A stretch of 64,000 bases of DNA from Algoriphagus ornithinivorans (lineage in GTDB: Bacteria; Bacteroidota; Bacteroidia; Cytophagales; Cyclobacteriaceae), in NCBI RefSeq assembly GCF_900115305.1, contig NZ_FOVW01000007.1, positions 124,001 to 188,000 on the forward strand. The letters are read 5' to 3'. The translations under genes were made by a program, and so were the position numbers. The notes beneath the pieces were generated by a model that ran no database searches, had not been told where the DNA came from, and worked only from the letters and a program-made list of their open reading frames with translations. Positions 28,836 through 37,314 of the stretch are shown here, piece by piece (the first letter of the stretch is position 1; each line of letters begins with the position of its first letter).

Positions 28836-30344
28836 CTATAAATCCTTTAAGGGCAATTCTGATGGGAGGCTTTCAAATAGAAAACTTAATGCCTCAAGGC
28901 TTTTTGTAGAGCTCTGATTTTTGCCTTTTGGTTTATACATTACTTGTTCAATAGCGAGTAAAAGAGACTGGGCATTTTCCTGAGGAAGGAGCTTTACCAA
29001 ATCCTTTTTGATATAGCTTGAGTAGTAGTTAATGGATTCTTCATCTATGAGAATTGGTGTATTTCCCATGGAAATACTTTCGAATATAGAACTAGAATTC
29101 CTAGATATATGAACATCACAATTTTTTAACAAAAACGGTAATTGTAGCCGATTCGCTTCATCTAAATTAAAATTTGTCAGGCCATTTTTCTCAAACATTT
29201 CTCTTACTTCTTCCTTTGCTAAGGATATAGCAGGGTGTAGTCTAACCCACCATTCAAATCGATCCTGAGACTTTTTCATGGCATCGAGGATGAAATGCTC
29301 CGGGCGATTAACCGTCAGAGTGTACAATACTACTTTTTTTGGAGAAAGACTTTCTTGTGACAAAGTCGGAATAATAAAATCAAGCCATGGGTTACCTCCT
29401 ACTAAAACTCGGTGCTTGTTTTGGCCTTGTACCCATTGATTCATAGCTTCTTTCACAGGCTCATCCCAAACCCAGAAAAAGTCAGGAAATGTATTGTACC
29501 CCTCTTTTGGATAATTCCAAAACCTGTTATAAATGAGGTTTTCGGGATCGGAAGGAAATCCATGCCCGATATCGATAGATTTCACACCGACTTTTGAAGC
29601 AGCAAAAAGCATGGCAAACATTTGTTCATTGAAGAAGGTCAAGCAAAAAGCCAACTTTGGCTGATATTTCGAAAAAAGTTGCTCATACCGAAAAGATTCC
29701 TGGTAAATCTTTTCAATCTTTTGCGCCATGATATTTGCCATATCCTGTCGCACTCCAAGTTCCGAGAGTGAATCAAAAAAAACTACAAACCTGGAGTCAT
29801 TAATTAGCCACTTGATTCTACTTTCATTGAATGCCCTAGGTTCATACGCATCAATAAATTCTATTTCATCACTGATTTGCTTATACTCAGACCTGAACTT
29901 ATTGCCGGTAGAATACTCTACTTCGATTGATTTGAGATGAAATTTATTTTCAATTATTTGAATCAATGGAAAAAAAAACTTATTGATAAAACGCCCATTA
30001 AAAGTGGTTCTAAAATACCAAGAGCCAAAAAACATCGCATTAGGAATTGGATGTGCTTTCGGGGTTTTTGAAACACTCTTTTTCTCCCGACCTAAATCCT
30101 TATCCTTTAAGGTTAATTTAACTTTTAGCTTCCTCAAAAAAGATCGTACTGGTTTTCCTTTTGATTTTCTAAGCCAATCAAGTTTCACCGCATTTTTTCG
30201 AGAGTTCAATTCATTTCTACACTCCACAAAAACCAAGGTTCTAAGAATTGGCCAAATATCCATACCCTGATATTTCCAATCAGTAAGGTCTTGGTCCCTT
30301 TCAAAAGAAAGAATTTTATCTTTAATTTCTTTTAGATGAAACAC
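28836..30344 (-). CDS. Unassigned GT-B-like protein, candidate nonulosonic acid transferase
   Basis: About 502 residues from a GTG at 30342-30344; a TTG at 30389 would add 15 residues and overlap the upstream gene by 68 bp, so the start is uncertain. The C-terminal half has VLVGGNPWLDF, YTLTVNRPEHFILDAMKKS, EWWVRLHPA and DVHISRNSSSIFESISMGNTP. This pattern resembles the capsule sialyltransferase/KpsC/UDP-GlcNAc-epimerase-like GT-B proteins, with the SSS/E donor loop and RLHP histidine. Its place directly after the pseudaminic-type genes makes a CMP-nonulosonate transferase plausible, but that is inference. Confidence 0.6.
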   Translation of the reverse strand: MFHLKEIKDKILSFERDQDLTDWKYQGMDIWPILRTLVFVECRNELNSRKNAVKLDWLRKSKGKPVRSFLRKLKVKLTLKDKDLGREKKSVSKTPKAHPIPNAMFFGSWYFRTTFNGRFINKFFFPLIQIIENKFHLKSIEVEYSTGNKFRSEYKQISDEIEFIDAYEPRAFNESRIKWLINDSRFVVFFDSLSELGVRQDMANIMAQKIEKIYQESFRYEQLFSKYQPKLAFCLTFFNEQMFAMLFAASKVGVKSIDIGHGFPSDPENLIYNRFWNYPKEGYNTFPDFFWVWDEPVKEAMNQWVQGQNKHRVLVGGNPWLDFIIPTLSQESLSPKKVVLYTLTVNRPEHFILDAMKKSQDRFEWWVRLHPAISLAKEEVREMFEKNGLTNFNLDEANRLQLPFLLKNCDVHISRNSSSIFESISMGNTPILIDEESINYYSSYIKKDLVKLLPQENAQSLLLAIEQVMYKPKGKNQSSTKSLEALSFLFESLPSELPLKDL

Positions 30345-32358
30345 TACTGGAAATTGTGGTTGAATTAAAAAATTGAAAAAGGGAGTCAATAGTTTCCCTC
30401 ATGGTGTGAATCGGTTTCCATTGGAATTGAGATTGGAACTTGCTGCTATCTAGTCTGCCAGCATTGGTAAAGTCTTTTTTAAGGTCTTCAATTATTATGT
30501 CGGATGAAGCTTTTTCAGCGATCCAATTGGCAATCTCTGACAAAGAACAAACTAAAGTACCTCCGATATTATAAAGCTCATCGAGTTGATCAGAATCCTT
30601 TTGAAGAATACTTGCAATCGCTCTTGAAGCATCTCTGACATCTAGCCTTTCTATCGATATCTGGCCATTGAATAGTTGTAGTTTTGCCTCATTCTCAGCC
30701 TGTAATACCAATTTGGAAAGAACGTCAACTGGCTCCAATCCTGGCTGACCTCCACAAAGGGTCCCCAATCTTAGTGATACTGTTTTGAGCTGTGGGTAAA
30801 TCCTATTCAGAGTCTTTAGAACCAATTCAGTGGAATACTTTGCTTGCCCATAAACACCTAAAGGTGCAACGGGACTCAACTCTGTCCAATGCTCCCCACT
30901 CTCTACACCATAGACACTTTGAGAAGAAATATTTATAATCAAAGGAACATGATGAGCGGCCATTTTTAAAAAGAGCTTGCTTGTAAGCTCCAAACTTTCA
31001 GCAATAGCCTGATTGCCTTGGTAGGGTCTAGCAAATGCTGCATGCAGTCCAATATCTATAGTTCCTAGATCAAAATTACCCTGATCAAGATTCTCAAAAT
31101 CAATACATTTATATACAAGTCCTCCAAACAACCGTTCTAATTTCTCTTTATCCCGACCTAGTAGAATAAGGTCAAACTTATTTTGGCCGAGAAGATTCTT
31201 TACTAAACTCTGCCCCAAATAGCCTGTTGCTCCAGTAATAAGAACTCGCTTTCGCAGAGAAAATCTACCCTGATTAATTGCTGAAAAAATCTCTGTGATT
31301 TTATCATTTTTTGAAAGTTCCATTACCCGGTCAGCTGTCTGACGAATACCAAATCTGCGAGAGTTGAATTCAAGAAAAGAAGGCTTATCTCCGATATTCA
31401 ACCAGCTCTTAATACACGCTTCCACCTCATTAAAACCCATTAAAGCGCGCAAACCCGTGATTCCTGTAAAACGGGGATTCATTTCGAAAACTTTAAGACC
31501 TCTTTTCGTCATTCTTCCCTGAATATTCAGAGGACCTACCAACCCGCGATTAAGAAACTCGGGAAGCAATTGGTCCACCGTCTCCCAAATCAAGGGGTCT
31601 TCATAGGGCAAAATTTCAATCGGAATTCCGCTACTTAGTTTATTATAGGTAGCCATCTTTCCCAGGAGCTCCCCATTTTTACCAATGACCAATTGAATAG
31701 AAATTTCTGAAACTTGTGGGTTTCTATTTTTTGAAATTTCAGAGATAAAAAAATCATAATTAGGATCTCCTTCTATCGGAATGGCCAACTCCTGAAGGAT
31801 ATGATTTTCAGTAATTAGATGAAAATCTTCTTCGCTTTGGATTATTTCTACCCCTTTAGAGGCGAAGCCACTTCTAGGTTTAGCAATCAAAGGAAAGCTC
31901 ACCTCTCCTTTTGCTATAGCATCCAATACTGTTTCTTTCTGAAAACACTTTACAAAAACATCTGTGATTGGATTTAACTCCAAGCTCATCCGTTCTTTAT
32001 CCCTACACAAGGCAATCATGTCTTCAGAGGCAGCAAGGATTTTGATACCTGACTTCTCAAATTTGGTTTTATTTTGAGAGTAAATATGGGCCTCATCATC
32101 TCTCCCTGGTATGAGAAAATCAATCTTATACTCAATACACTTTTTTATCAGTTCATCGACAAAATCAGCGGCATAAATCGTAGGGGTATAATCCATTGCA
32201 TCACATGCATAGGCACCATAGGCAAATGGGTTTGTCCCCAAGGCTATTGTTTTAAGTGGCAGATTAGAAAGTCTGCAAGAATTGATTACTGACTCACCTA
32301 CGCCACTTCCTATGCAGCTTATTCCAATAGTGTACTCCTTGGCAGGGCTATTAATCAT
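30322..32358 (-). CDS. Fusion of ATP-grasp ligase and NAD(P)-dependent epimerase/dehydratase
   Basis: 678 residues in one uninterrupted frame. Residues about 1-345 form a carbamoyl-phosphate-synthase-like ATP-grasp enzyme (IGISCIGSGVGESVI, FPLIAKPRSGFASKGVEII, LKVFEMNPRFTGITG). Residues about 365-670 are an extended short-chain dehydrogenase: GATGYLGQSLVKNL (NAD loop), NISSQSVYG and YGQAKYSTE with the catalytic YxxxK. The ATP-grasp part should join a carboxylate to an amine with ATP; the SDR part should modify a nucleotide sugar. Its position after the aminotransferase suggests it makes and acylates an amino sugar. The products are unknown. Confidence 0.85.
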   Translation of the reverse strand: MINSPAKEYTIGISCIGSGVGESVINSCRLSNLPLKTIALGTNPFAYGAYACDAMDYTPTIYAADFVDELIKKCIEYKIDFLIPGRDDEAHIYSQNKTKFEKSGIKILAASEDMIALCRDKERMSLELNPITDVFVKCFQKETVLDAIAKGEVSFPLIAKPRSGFASKGVEIIQSEEDFHLITENHILQELAIPIEGDPNYDFFISEISKNRNPQVSEISIQLVIGKNGELLGKMATYNKLSSGIPIEILPYEDPLIWETVDQLLPEFLNRGLVGPLNIQGRMTKRGLKVFEMNPRFTGITGLRALMGFNEVEACIKSWLNIGDKPSFLEFNSRRFGIRQTADRVMELSKNDKITEIFSAINQGRFSLRKRVLITGATGYLGQSLVKNLLGQNKFDLILLGRDKEKLERLFGGLVYKCIDFENLDQGNFDLGTIDIGLHAAFARPYQGNQAIAESLELTSKLFLKMAAHHVPLIINISSQSVYGVESGEHWTELSPVAPLGVYGQAKYSTELVLKTLNRIYPQLKTVSLRLGTLCGGQPGLEPVDVLSKLVLQAENEAKLQLFNGQISIERLDVRDASRAIASILQKDSDQLDELYNIGGTLVCSLSEIANWIAEKASSDIIIEDLKKDFTNAGRLDSSKFQSQFQWKPIHTMRETIDSLFQFFNSTTISSSVSSKRN

Positions 32359-33441
32359 TTAATTTTCGTGTGCTCTTAAAATTATTCTGCAAATCAAATC
32401 AACCTCCTCTATAGCTAAATCAAAATACAATGGAAGGCAAAGAACCCTCTTGGCTGTTTCTTCTGTAATAGGCATTTCAGTGTTTTCTAAATATGGTAAA
32501 ATACTAGATAGGGAGGGATAGAAATACCTTCTGGTAAATATTTCGCGGAGTTTCAATTGATTGGCGCATTTGAGCATGGTCTCCTCCGAATCAAAAACTA
32601 CAGGAAAGTAAGATGCATTATTGGAAGCATTTTCGTGCCACTTGGGATATTTAATTTTCAGACTCTTTAATTTTTGACGATAACGATCCGAAAGCATCGT
32701 ACGCTGCTCAAGGATCGAATCGAAGAAGTCTAAATTTGCCAAGCCCATTGCAGCGTGAAATTCCGAATTCTTTCCATTGATTCCCAATTCGGAAAAATTA
32801 GATGGTCCATCAAAACCAAAATTTCTCATCCGCTCCATTTTTTTTACCAACTTGGAATCATTGGTAAAAATCAATCCTCCTTCTATGGAATGGTAAAGTT
32901 TTGTGGCATGAAGGCTACAAACCGAAATATCTCCGTAATCAAATATTGACTTACCATTGATCTTCACGCCAAATGCGTGAGCCCCATCATAAATTACTTT
33001 CAAGTTATGTCGTTGAGCAATTTTTTCAATTTTCTCTACATCACAAGGATTGCCATAGACGTGCGTGGCTAGAATGGCAGTGGTATTTTCATTTATGGCT
33101 GCCTCGATCTTATCTGGATCAATATTCAATGAATCCGGATCAATATCTACGAAAACCGGCTTGCAGCCTTCCCAAACAATACTACTGGTGGTTGCTACAA
33201 AAGAAAAAGGTGTGGTAATAATCTCCCCCTTTAATCCCAAGGCTTTGATAGCAATCTGAAGAGCGATTGTTCCATTGGTAACAAATAATGCATATTTTAA
33301 ATTTTCTCGCTCCCTAATTCGAATCTCTAATTCGCTAGCCAAAGGCCCCATATTTGTAAGCCATTGTCTTTTCCAAATACCTTTCAGGTAGGATTCATAA
33401 ACTTCCTGCGGAGGCAAAAATGGTTTTGTTACTGGTATCAT
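32359..33441 (-). CDS. DegT/DnrJ/EryC1-family PLP sugar aminotransferase
   Basis: 360 residues. VTKPFLPPQEVYESYLKGIW opens the family, FVTNGTIALQIAIKALG binds the cofactor phosphate, ATHVYGNP and VIYDGAHAFGVK supply the pyridoxal-contacting Asp, and the Schiff-base lysine is in SLHATKLYHSIEGG. It converts a keto nucleotide sugar to an amino sugar. It is distinct from PseC at 36160-37314 and abuts the ATP-grasp/SDR fusion (1 bp apart), so the pair may make a second aminosugar. It is truncated by nothing visible. Confidence 0.93.
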   Translation of the reverse strand: MIPVTKPFLPPQEVYESYLKGIWKRQWLTNMGPLASELEIRIRERENLKYALFVTNGTIALQIAIKALGLKGEIITTPFSFVATTSSIVWEGCKPVFVDIDPDSLNIDPDKIEAAINENTTAILATHVYGNPCDVEKIEKIAQRHNLKVIYDGAHAFGVKINGKSIFDYGDISVCSLHATKLYHSIEGGLIFTNDSKLVKKMERMRNFGFDGPSNFSELGINGKNSEFHAAMGLANLDFFDSILEQRTMLSDRYRQKLKSLKIKYPKWHENASNNASYFPVVFDSEETMLKCANQLKLREIFTRRYFYPSLSSILPYLENTEMPITEETAKRVLCLPLYFDLAIEEVDLICRIILRAHEN

Positions 33442-33468
33442 GATTTCAAGGTAAACCTAAAACAATTT

Positions 33469-34494
33469 TTAAAGAGTAAAACGATCTCCTCTAGAATAGG
33501 ATCTAGTGGCTTTTTGACCTAGAATTTGGGAATAGAACTTAGGGTGTAATCCAAATCCAGGCCTAATGCTTTTAACATTTTGATCCGTGATAAGATCTCC
33601 TTCTTTTATATCCTTCACTACATAAAGGGATCTAGAGAAACTTCTTCCTTCTTCTTGTTTTTTTGTCAAGTGATAATCAATTTGACCTATCGCTGATTCC
33701 GCTTCTCTAACTGCCTTGACCATCATTGAAAACTCTTCCTCATTTAATGAAAATGAGGCGTCAGGCCCTCCAATTGATCTATCGAGAATTAAGTGTTTTT
33801 CAATGATTTTAGCACCAAAACAAGTGGCTACAACAGGAACAGTAGTCCCCAAAGTATGATCAGAAAGTCCAGTTACTACTCCAAACCTTTCAGCCATATC
33901 TTTTACCATTATCATATTGGCTTCATTAATAGGGGCTGGATAACTAGAAGTACATTTCAGTAATGCAGCTTCCCTATTATCCATTCTATAACATGCATCG
34001 AGGGCCAGTTCAATATCTTCTTGGGTAGCTATTCCTGTAGAAATAATAATCGGCTTTCTTTTAGAAGCCACATATTCTATCAAGGGAATATCCGTGATCT
34101 CGAATGATGCAATTTTATAAGCTGGTACATTTAGGTCTTCCAGAAAATCTACCGCTGTTTTATCAAAAGGGGAACTAAAACAGATTAGCCCCTCTTCTTT
34201 TGCTGCATTGAAAAGGGGGTCATGCCATTCCCAAGGGGTGTGGGCTTCCTGATACAATTGATGCAGGTTTTTCCCTTCCCAGATTGTTCCTTTGATTATA
34301 AAATCTTCTTTGTCACAATTTAAGGTAATCGTATCTGCTGTGTAAGTCTGTAGCTTAATAGCATCTGCACCAGCCCTTTTTGCTGCTCTTATTGTTTCTA
34401 TAGCGGTATCCAAGCTTCCATTATGATTTGCAGAAAGCTCAGCAATTATAAAAACGGGAGACGTTTTATCTATTTTGAAATTTCCTATCTGCAT
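33469..34494 (-). CDS. pseI: Pseudaminic acid synthase (NeuB family)
   Basis: 341 residues. VFIIAELSANHNGSLDTAIETI and ADAIKLQTYTADTITL are the NeuB-barrel motifs. The pattern IWEGKNLHQLYQEAHTPWEWH is characteristic of PseI rather than NeuB. A C-terminal SAF/antifreeze-like domain follows (RSLYVVKDIKEGDLITDQ). The enzyme condenses the 2,4-diacetamido-trideoxy-altrose with phosphoenolpyruvate. The gene overlaps the GNAT gene upstream by 29 bp. Specificity for a pseudaminic rather than legionaminic type is supported by the company of pseB and pseC. Confidence 0.9.
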   Translation of the reverse strand: MQIGNFKIDKTSPVFIIAELSANHNGSLDTAIETIRAAKRAGADAIKLQTYTADTITLNCDKEDFIIKGTIWEGKNLHQLYQEAHTPWEWHDPLFNAAKEEGLICFSSPFDKTAVDFLEDLNVPAYKIASFEITDIPLIEYVASKRKPIIISTGIATQEDIELALDACYRMDNREAALLKCTSSYPAPINEANMIMVKDMAERFGVVTGLSDHTLGTTVPVVATCFGAKIIEKHLILDRSIGGPDASFSLNEEEFSMMVKAVREAESAIGQIDYHLTKKQEEGRSFSRSLYVVKDIKEGDLITDQNVKSIRPGFGLHPKFYSQILGQKATRSYSRGDRFTL

Positions 34495-35497
34495 GGTTAA
34501 TCTTCAATGAATATTCAATAACACCATTATTAAGGATTCTCCTTCCAAATCCCAATTTTTCAAAAATCTTTACAGATGCTATATTATTATTTTTCACTAA
34601 ACCTTTAAGCATCTTTATTTCAGGCCTTCTATTTTCTAAGTTTTGAACTGCCAGTTCAAGCATTTTTTTTCCATATCCCTTACCTGTGTGCTCCGGTGCA
34701 ATTAGATAACTGATGAGGCCTTCTTGACCATCAATATCAAGCCTTATGGAACCTACAGGTTTGCCCCCTATTTCAAATAACTGGTAGATGCAGTTCTGAT
34801 CATTTATCTTTCCTGCAAACCAATTCTGATGGTCCACCAGAGGAATAAATTCCGGATTGAATGAATACTTCCTAGTAAAAGGATCGTTGGCCCAAGTATA
34901 TGTGAGATCCACATCCTCCATCTCAGCATTCCGTAAATAAAGGCTTTCACTAGTTTTTGAATGAATCAGCACATCAATAAATTCTCCTTCAAAAAAACAG
35001 TGCTCTTTCAACCTTGCTTCTCTTATATATCCTCTTCCCTCTAATGCTTCATACAACTTAGGCCTTAAATCAAAGGCGTAAGTAAAAATTTTATGCAGAA
35101 ATATTTCATCAAATGCCACTTTTTCAATCAAACCCAAATAAGTTTTCCAATGGAAAAAGAAGAGGTTCTTTTCCAAGGCAGTATCCATAATAAAAGAAAT
35201 CTCAGCATTTTTATCTACCCAATTGATATGAACTAGACCACCATAACCTATACATTTTTCTCCCTCTAAATAGGAAAATAGAATTTGACAAGGTCTTTCC
35301 TCATTGAATAGTTTGGAGACTACATTTTCAAAATAGTAATTCTGATCTGCTTCTGTTAAAGGTCTATCCTGACGGAGATGGTATATCTGTTCATTTCGCC
35401 ATTTCATGACAGCATACCTGTCATCCATTCGTATGGGAACAAGGGAATAATTTCCAGCTGAAAAAATCTGCTTATTTAATACTTTGTAGGTAGCCAT
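34466..35497 (-). CDS. Tandem GNAT N-acetyltransferase (PseH-like C-terminal half)
   Basis: 343 residues comprising two GNAT folds. The first (about 15-180) has YSLVPIRMDDRYAVMKWRNE and GYGGLVHINWVDKNAEISF. The second (about 185-330) has LYLRNAEMEDVDLTYTWAND, SFNPEFIPLVDHQNWFAGK, the acetyl-CoA loop PEHTGKGYGKKML and NIASVKIFEKLGF. The second is close to PseH, which N-acetylates the 4-amino group and is often found fused to PseG; here the PseG part is missing and replaced by another GNAT. It overlaps pseF by 26 bp and pseI by 29 bp. Confidence 0.87.
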   Translation of the reverse strand: MATYKVLNKQIFSAGNYSLVPIRMDDRYAVMKWRNEQIYHLRQDRPLTEADQNYYFENVVSKLFNEERPCQILFSYLEGEKCIGYGGLVHINWVDKNAEISFIMDTALEKNLFFFHWKTYLGLIEKVAFDEIFLHKIFTYAFDLRPKLYEALEGRGYIREARLKEHCFFEGEFIDVLIHSKTSESLYLRNAEMEDVDLTYTWANDPFTRKYSFNPEFIPLVDHQNWFAGKINDQNCIYQLFEIGGKPVGSIRLDIDGQEGLISYLIAPEHTGKGYGKKMLELAVQNLENRRPEIKMLKGLVKNNNIASVKIFEKLGFGRRILNNGVIEYSLKINHADRKFQNR

Positions 35498-36167
35498 ATT
35501 TCAGTTCAGCCAAATTCCAGTCATGGATGGTATCAATATCTTGGACTTCCAGAGTTGATAGCTCAATAGCTCTTGTATTGTCTGTAAAAAGCTTTTTATT
35601 CAGCAAAAACCTCTCAATATCAAGCCAATACCATTGACCCGCATCGTGGTATACATTTTCCAAATCTTGGGACCTACTGTTCAGATGTTCCTTCCAAACC
35701 ATTTCAACTTTGCTTAAACTATCTTTTCTTAGCCCTCTCCAAATCGGATAATCAAACTTAACTACAGGGAATACAGCATCAGCTGCTGAATCTATTAACA
35801 TGCTTTTCCCTTTTTCTAATAAAGAACTTGTAACAAATGGCGCTGTAGGATAAAGGCAACATGCTCTAATAAAACTTCGCCTTTGTCTACGGTATTCTAA
35901 TAGAACCTCTTCAATAACATTTGAAGTGGTGGAATGATCATCTGCGTTTTTTTCGGATCGAATGAAAGGAACAGTCGCCCCAAAACCTTCCGCAACTTTG
36001 GCAATCTCCAAATCATCGGTAGACACCATTACCTCATCAAACAATCCTGAATCTAACGCGGTCTGGATACTGTATGCTATGATTGGTTTTCCTAGAAATT
36101 CACGGATGTTTTTTCTGGGAATCCGCTTGCTTCCTCCTCTAGCTGGAATGATACAAAGATCACCCAT
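35472..36167 (-). CDS. pseF: Pseudaminic acid cytidylyltransferase
   Basis: About 231 residues from the ATG at 36165-36167 (a TTG or ATG up to five codons earlier is also open). LCIIPARGGSKRIPRKNIREF is the CMP-nonulosonate synthetase signature with the CTP-binding Arg and Lys; MVSTDDLEIAKVAE and TSNVIEEVLLEYR follow. It activates the nonulosonic acid with CTP to give the CMP-sugar used by the transferase. The start overlaps the end of pseC by 8 bp. The PseF reading is favoured over NeuA/LegF by context. Confidence 0.9.
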   Translation of the reverse strand: MGDLCIIPARGGSKRIPRKNIREFLGKPIIAYSIQTALDSGLFDEVMVSTDDLEIAKVAEGFGATVPFIRSEKNADDHSTTSNVIEEVLLEYRRQRRSFIRACCLYPTAPFVTSSLLEKGKSMLIDSAADAVFPVVKFDYPIWRGLRKDSLSKVEMVWKEHLNSRSQDLENVYHDAGQWYWLDIERFLLNKKLFTDNTRAIELSTLEVQDIDTIHDWNLAELKYGYLQSIK

Positions 36168-37314
36168 TATAAAAATCATCAATTTTATCCATCACAAATC
36201 GTTGTTCTTCATCCGAGAGTGAGGGAAACATCGGAATACTAATGCAATGACTGTAGTACTTTTCAGCATTTGGCAAGTCTCCTTCCTTCCAGCCAAACTG
36301 CCTATAATATGGCATGAGATGTGCCGGGATGTAGTGTATTTGAGCAAAAATCTCTAAATCTCTTAAATACTTATGAAGTTCCTTACGCTGTTTTACCTCA
36401 AGGACATATAGATGATATGCATGCCCTTCTATCACCCCTGACTGTCCCGTAACATAAGGTTTATTCTTAAAAAAATCAAAATATCGATTAGCTAGTTCTC
36501 TCCTTCGACTTAACCCCTCATCTGCCCTAGAAAGTTGACTCTTTCCGAGCGCTGCTTGCATATCAGTAAGCCTGTAATTATATCCCAACTCATGCATTTC
36601 GTAGTACCACAGAGAGTCATCGTATATTCGATTTGAAGGATCTTGTTGGATACCATGGGTCCTTAGGTTTAAGATTTTTTGATAAAGCTCTTCATTATTG
36701 GTTGTAATCATTCCTCCTTCCCCTGCTGCGATATGCTTGACCGGATGAAAAGAAAAAATAGCTAAATCTGCATATTGACCAGACCCTGACATTACTTGAT
36801 TTTGATTACTATCCAAAAAAAAGCCTCCAGGTGAGTGACAGGCATCCTCAATAATCCAACAACCAAATTCATCAGCTAATTGCCGAAATACTTGCATATC
36901 AACTACTCTTCCTGCAAAATTTACAGGAATTATTCCTTTAATTTCCCGTTGAACATCAGCCTCAAGAATTTTTCTCACATGCTTAATATCAAGTAGGTAA
37001 GTCTCAGGATGGATATCCCCAAATATCACTTCTCCCCCGCAGTACCGAACGCAGTTGGCAGAAGCCACAAAGGTAATAGGGGTAGTAATCACCTTATCTC
37101 CTGGCTTGACATTCAAAGCGATAGCATTCAGGTGTAAGGCAGCTGTACCATTTGAAACAGCTACTGCATACTTTGCACCTACATAGTCTGCAAAAGCTTG
37201 CTCAAATTCAGCGATTCTTGGACCTTGAGTAAGGTAGTCGGATCTCAGAGTGTCAACTACCGCCTGAATATCATCCTCTGTGATGTGTTGCCTTCCGTAT
37301 GGAATTTTATTCAT
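36160..37314 (-). CDS. pseC: UDP-4-keto sugar aminotransferase PseC
   Basis: 384 residues. KIPYGRQHITEDDIQAVVDTL and RSDYLTQGPRIAEFEQAFAD are PseC hallmarks; VSNGTAALHLNAIAL binds PLP phosphate, IEDACHSPGG carries the ring-contacting Asp and the catalytic lysine lies in FSFHPVKHIAAGEGG. The product is UDP-4-amino-4,6-dideoxy-AltNAc, fed by PseB. The ATG overlaps the pseB TGA (ATGA, 37311-37314), consistent with coupled synthesis. Confidence 0.95.
   Translation of the reverse strand: MNKIPYGRQHITEDDIQAVVDTLRSDYLTQGPRIAEFEQAFADYVGAKYAVAVSNGTAALHLNAIALNVKPGDKVITTPITFVASANCVRYCGGEVIFGDIHPETYLLDIKHVRKILEADVQREIKGIIPVNFAGRVVDMQVFRQLADEFGCWIIEDACHSPGGFFLDSNQNQVMSGSGQYADLAIFSFHPVKHIAAGEGGMITTNNEELYQKILNLRTHGIQQDPSNRIYDDSLWYYEMHELGYNYRLTDMQAALGKSQLSRADEGLSRRRELANRYFDFFKNKPYVTGQSGVIEGHAYHLYVLEVKQRKELHKYLRDLEIFAQIHYIPAHLMPYYRQFGWKEGDLPNAEKYYSHCISIPMFPSLSDEEQRFVMDKIDDFYNG

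Noticed and set aside
28836-30344. Candidate PseG hydrolase
   Set aside because: It lacks the PseG N-terminal glycine-rich start (AIRADGG..IG.GH type) and is much longer than PseG.
30322-32358. Possible frameshift joining two separate genes (ATP-grasp and SDR)
   Set aside because: The reading frame is continuous and both domains have intact motifs, so a true fusion is the simpler reading.
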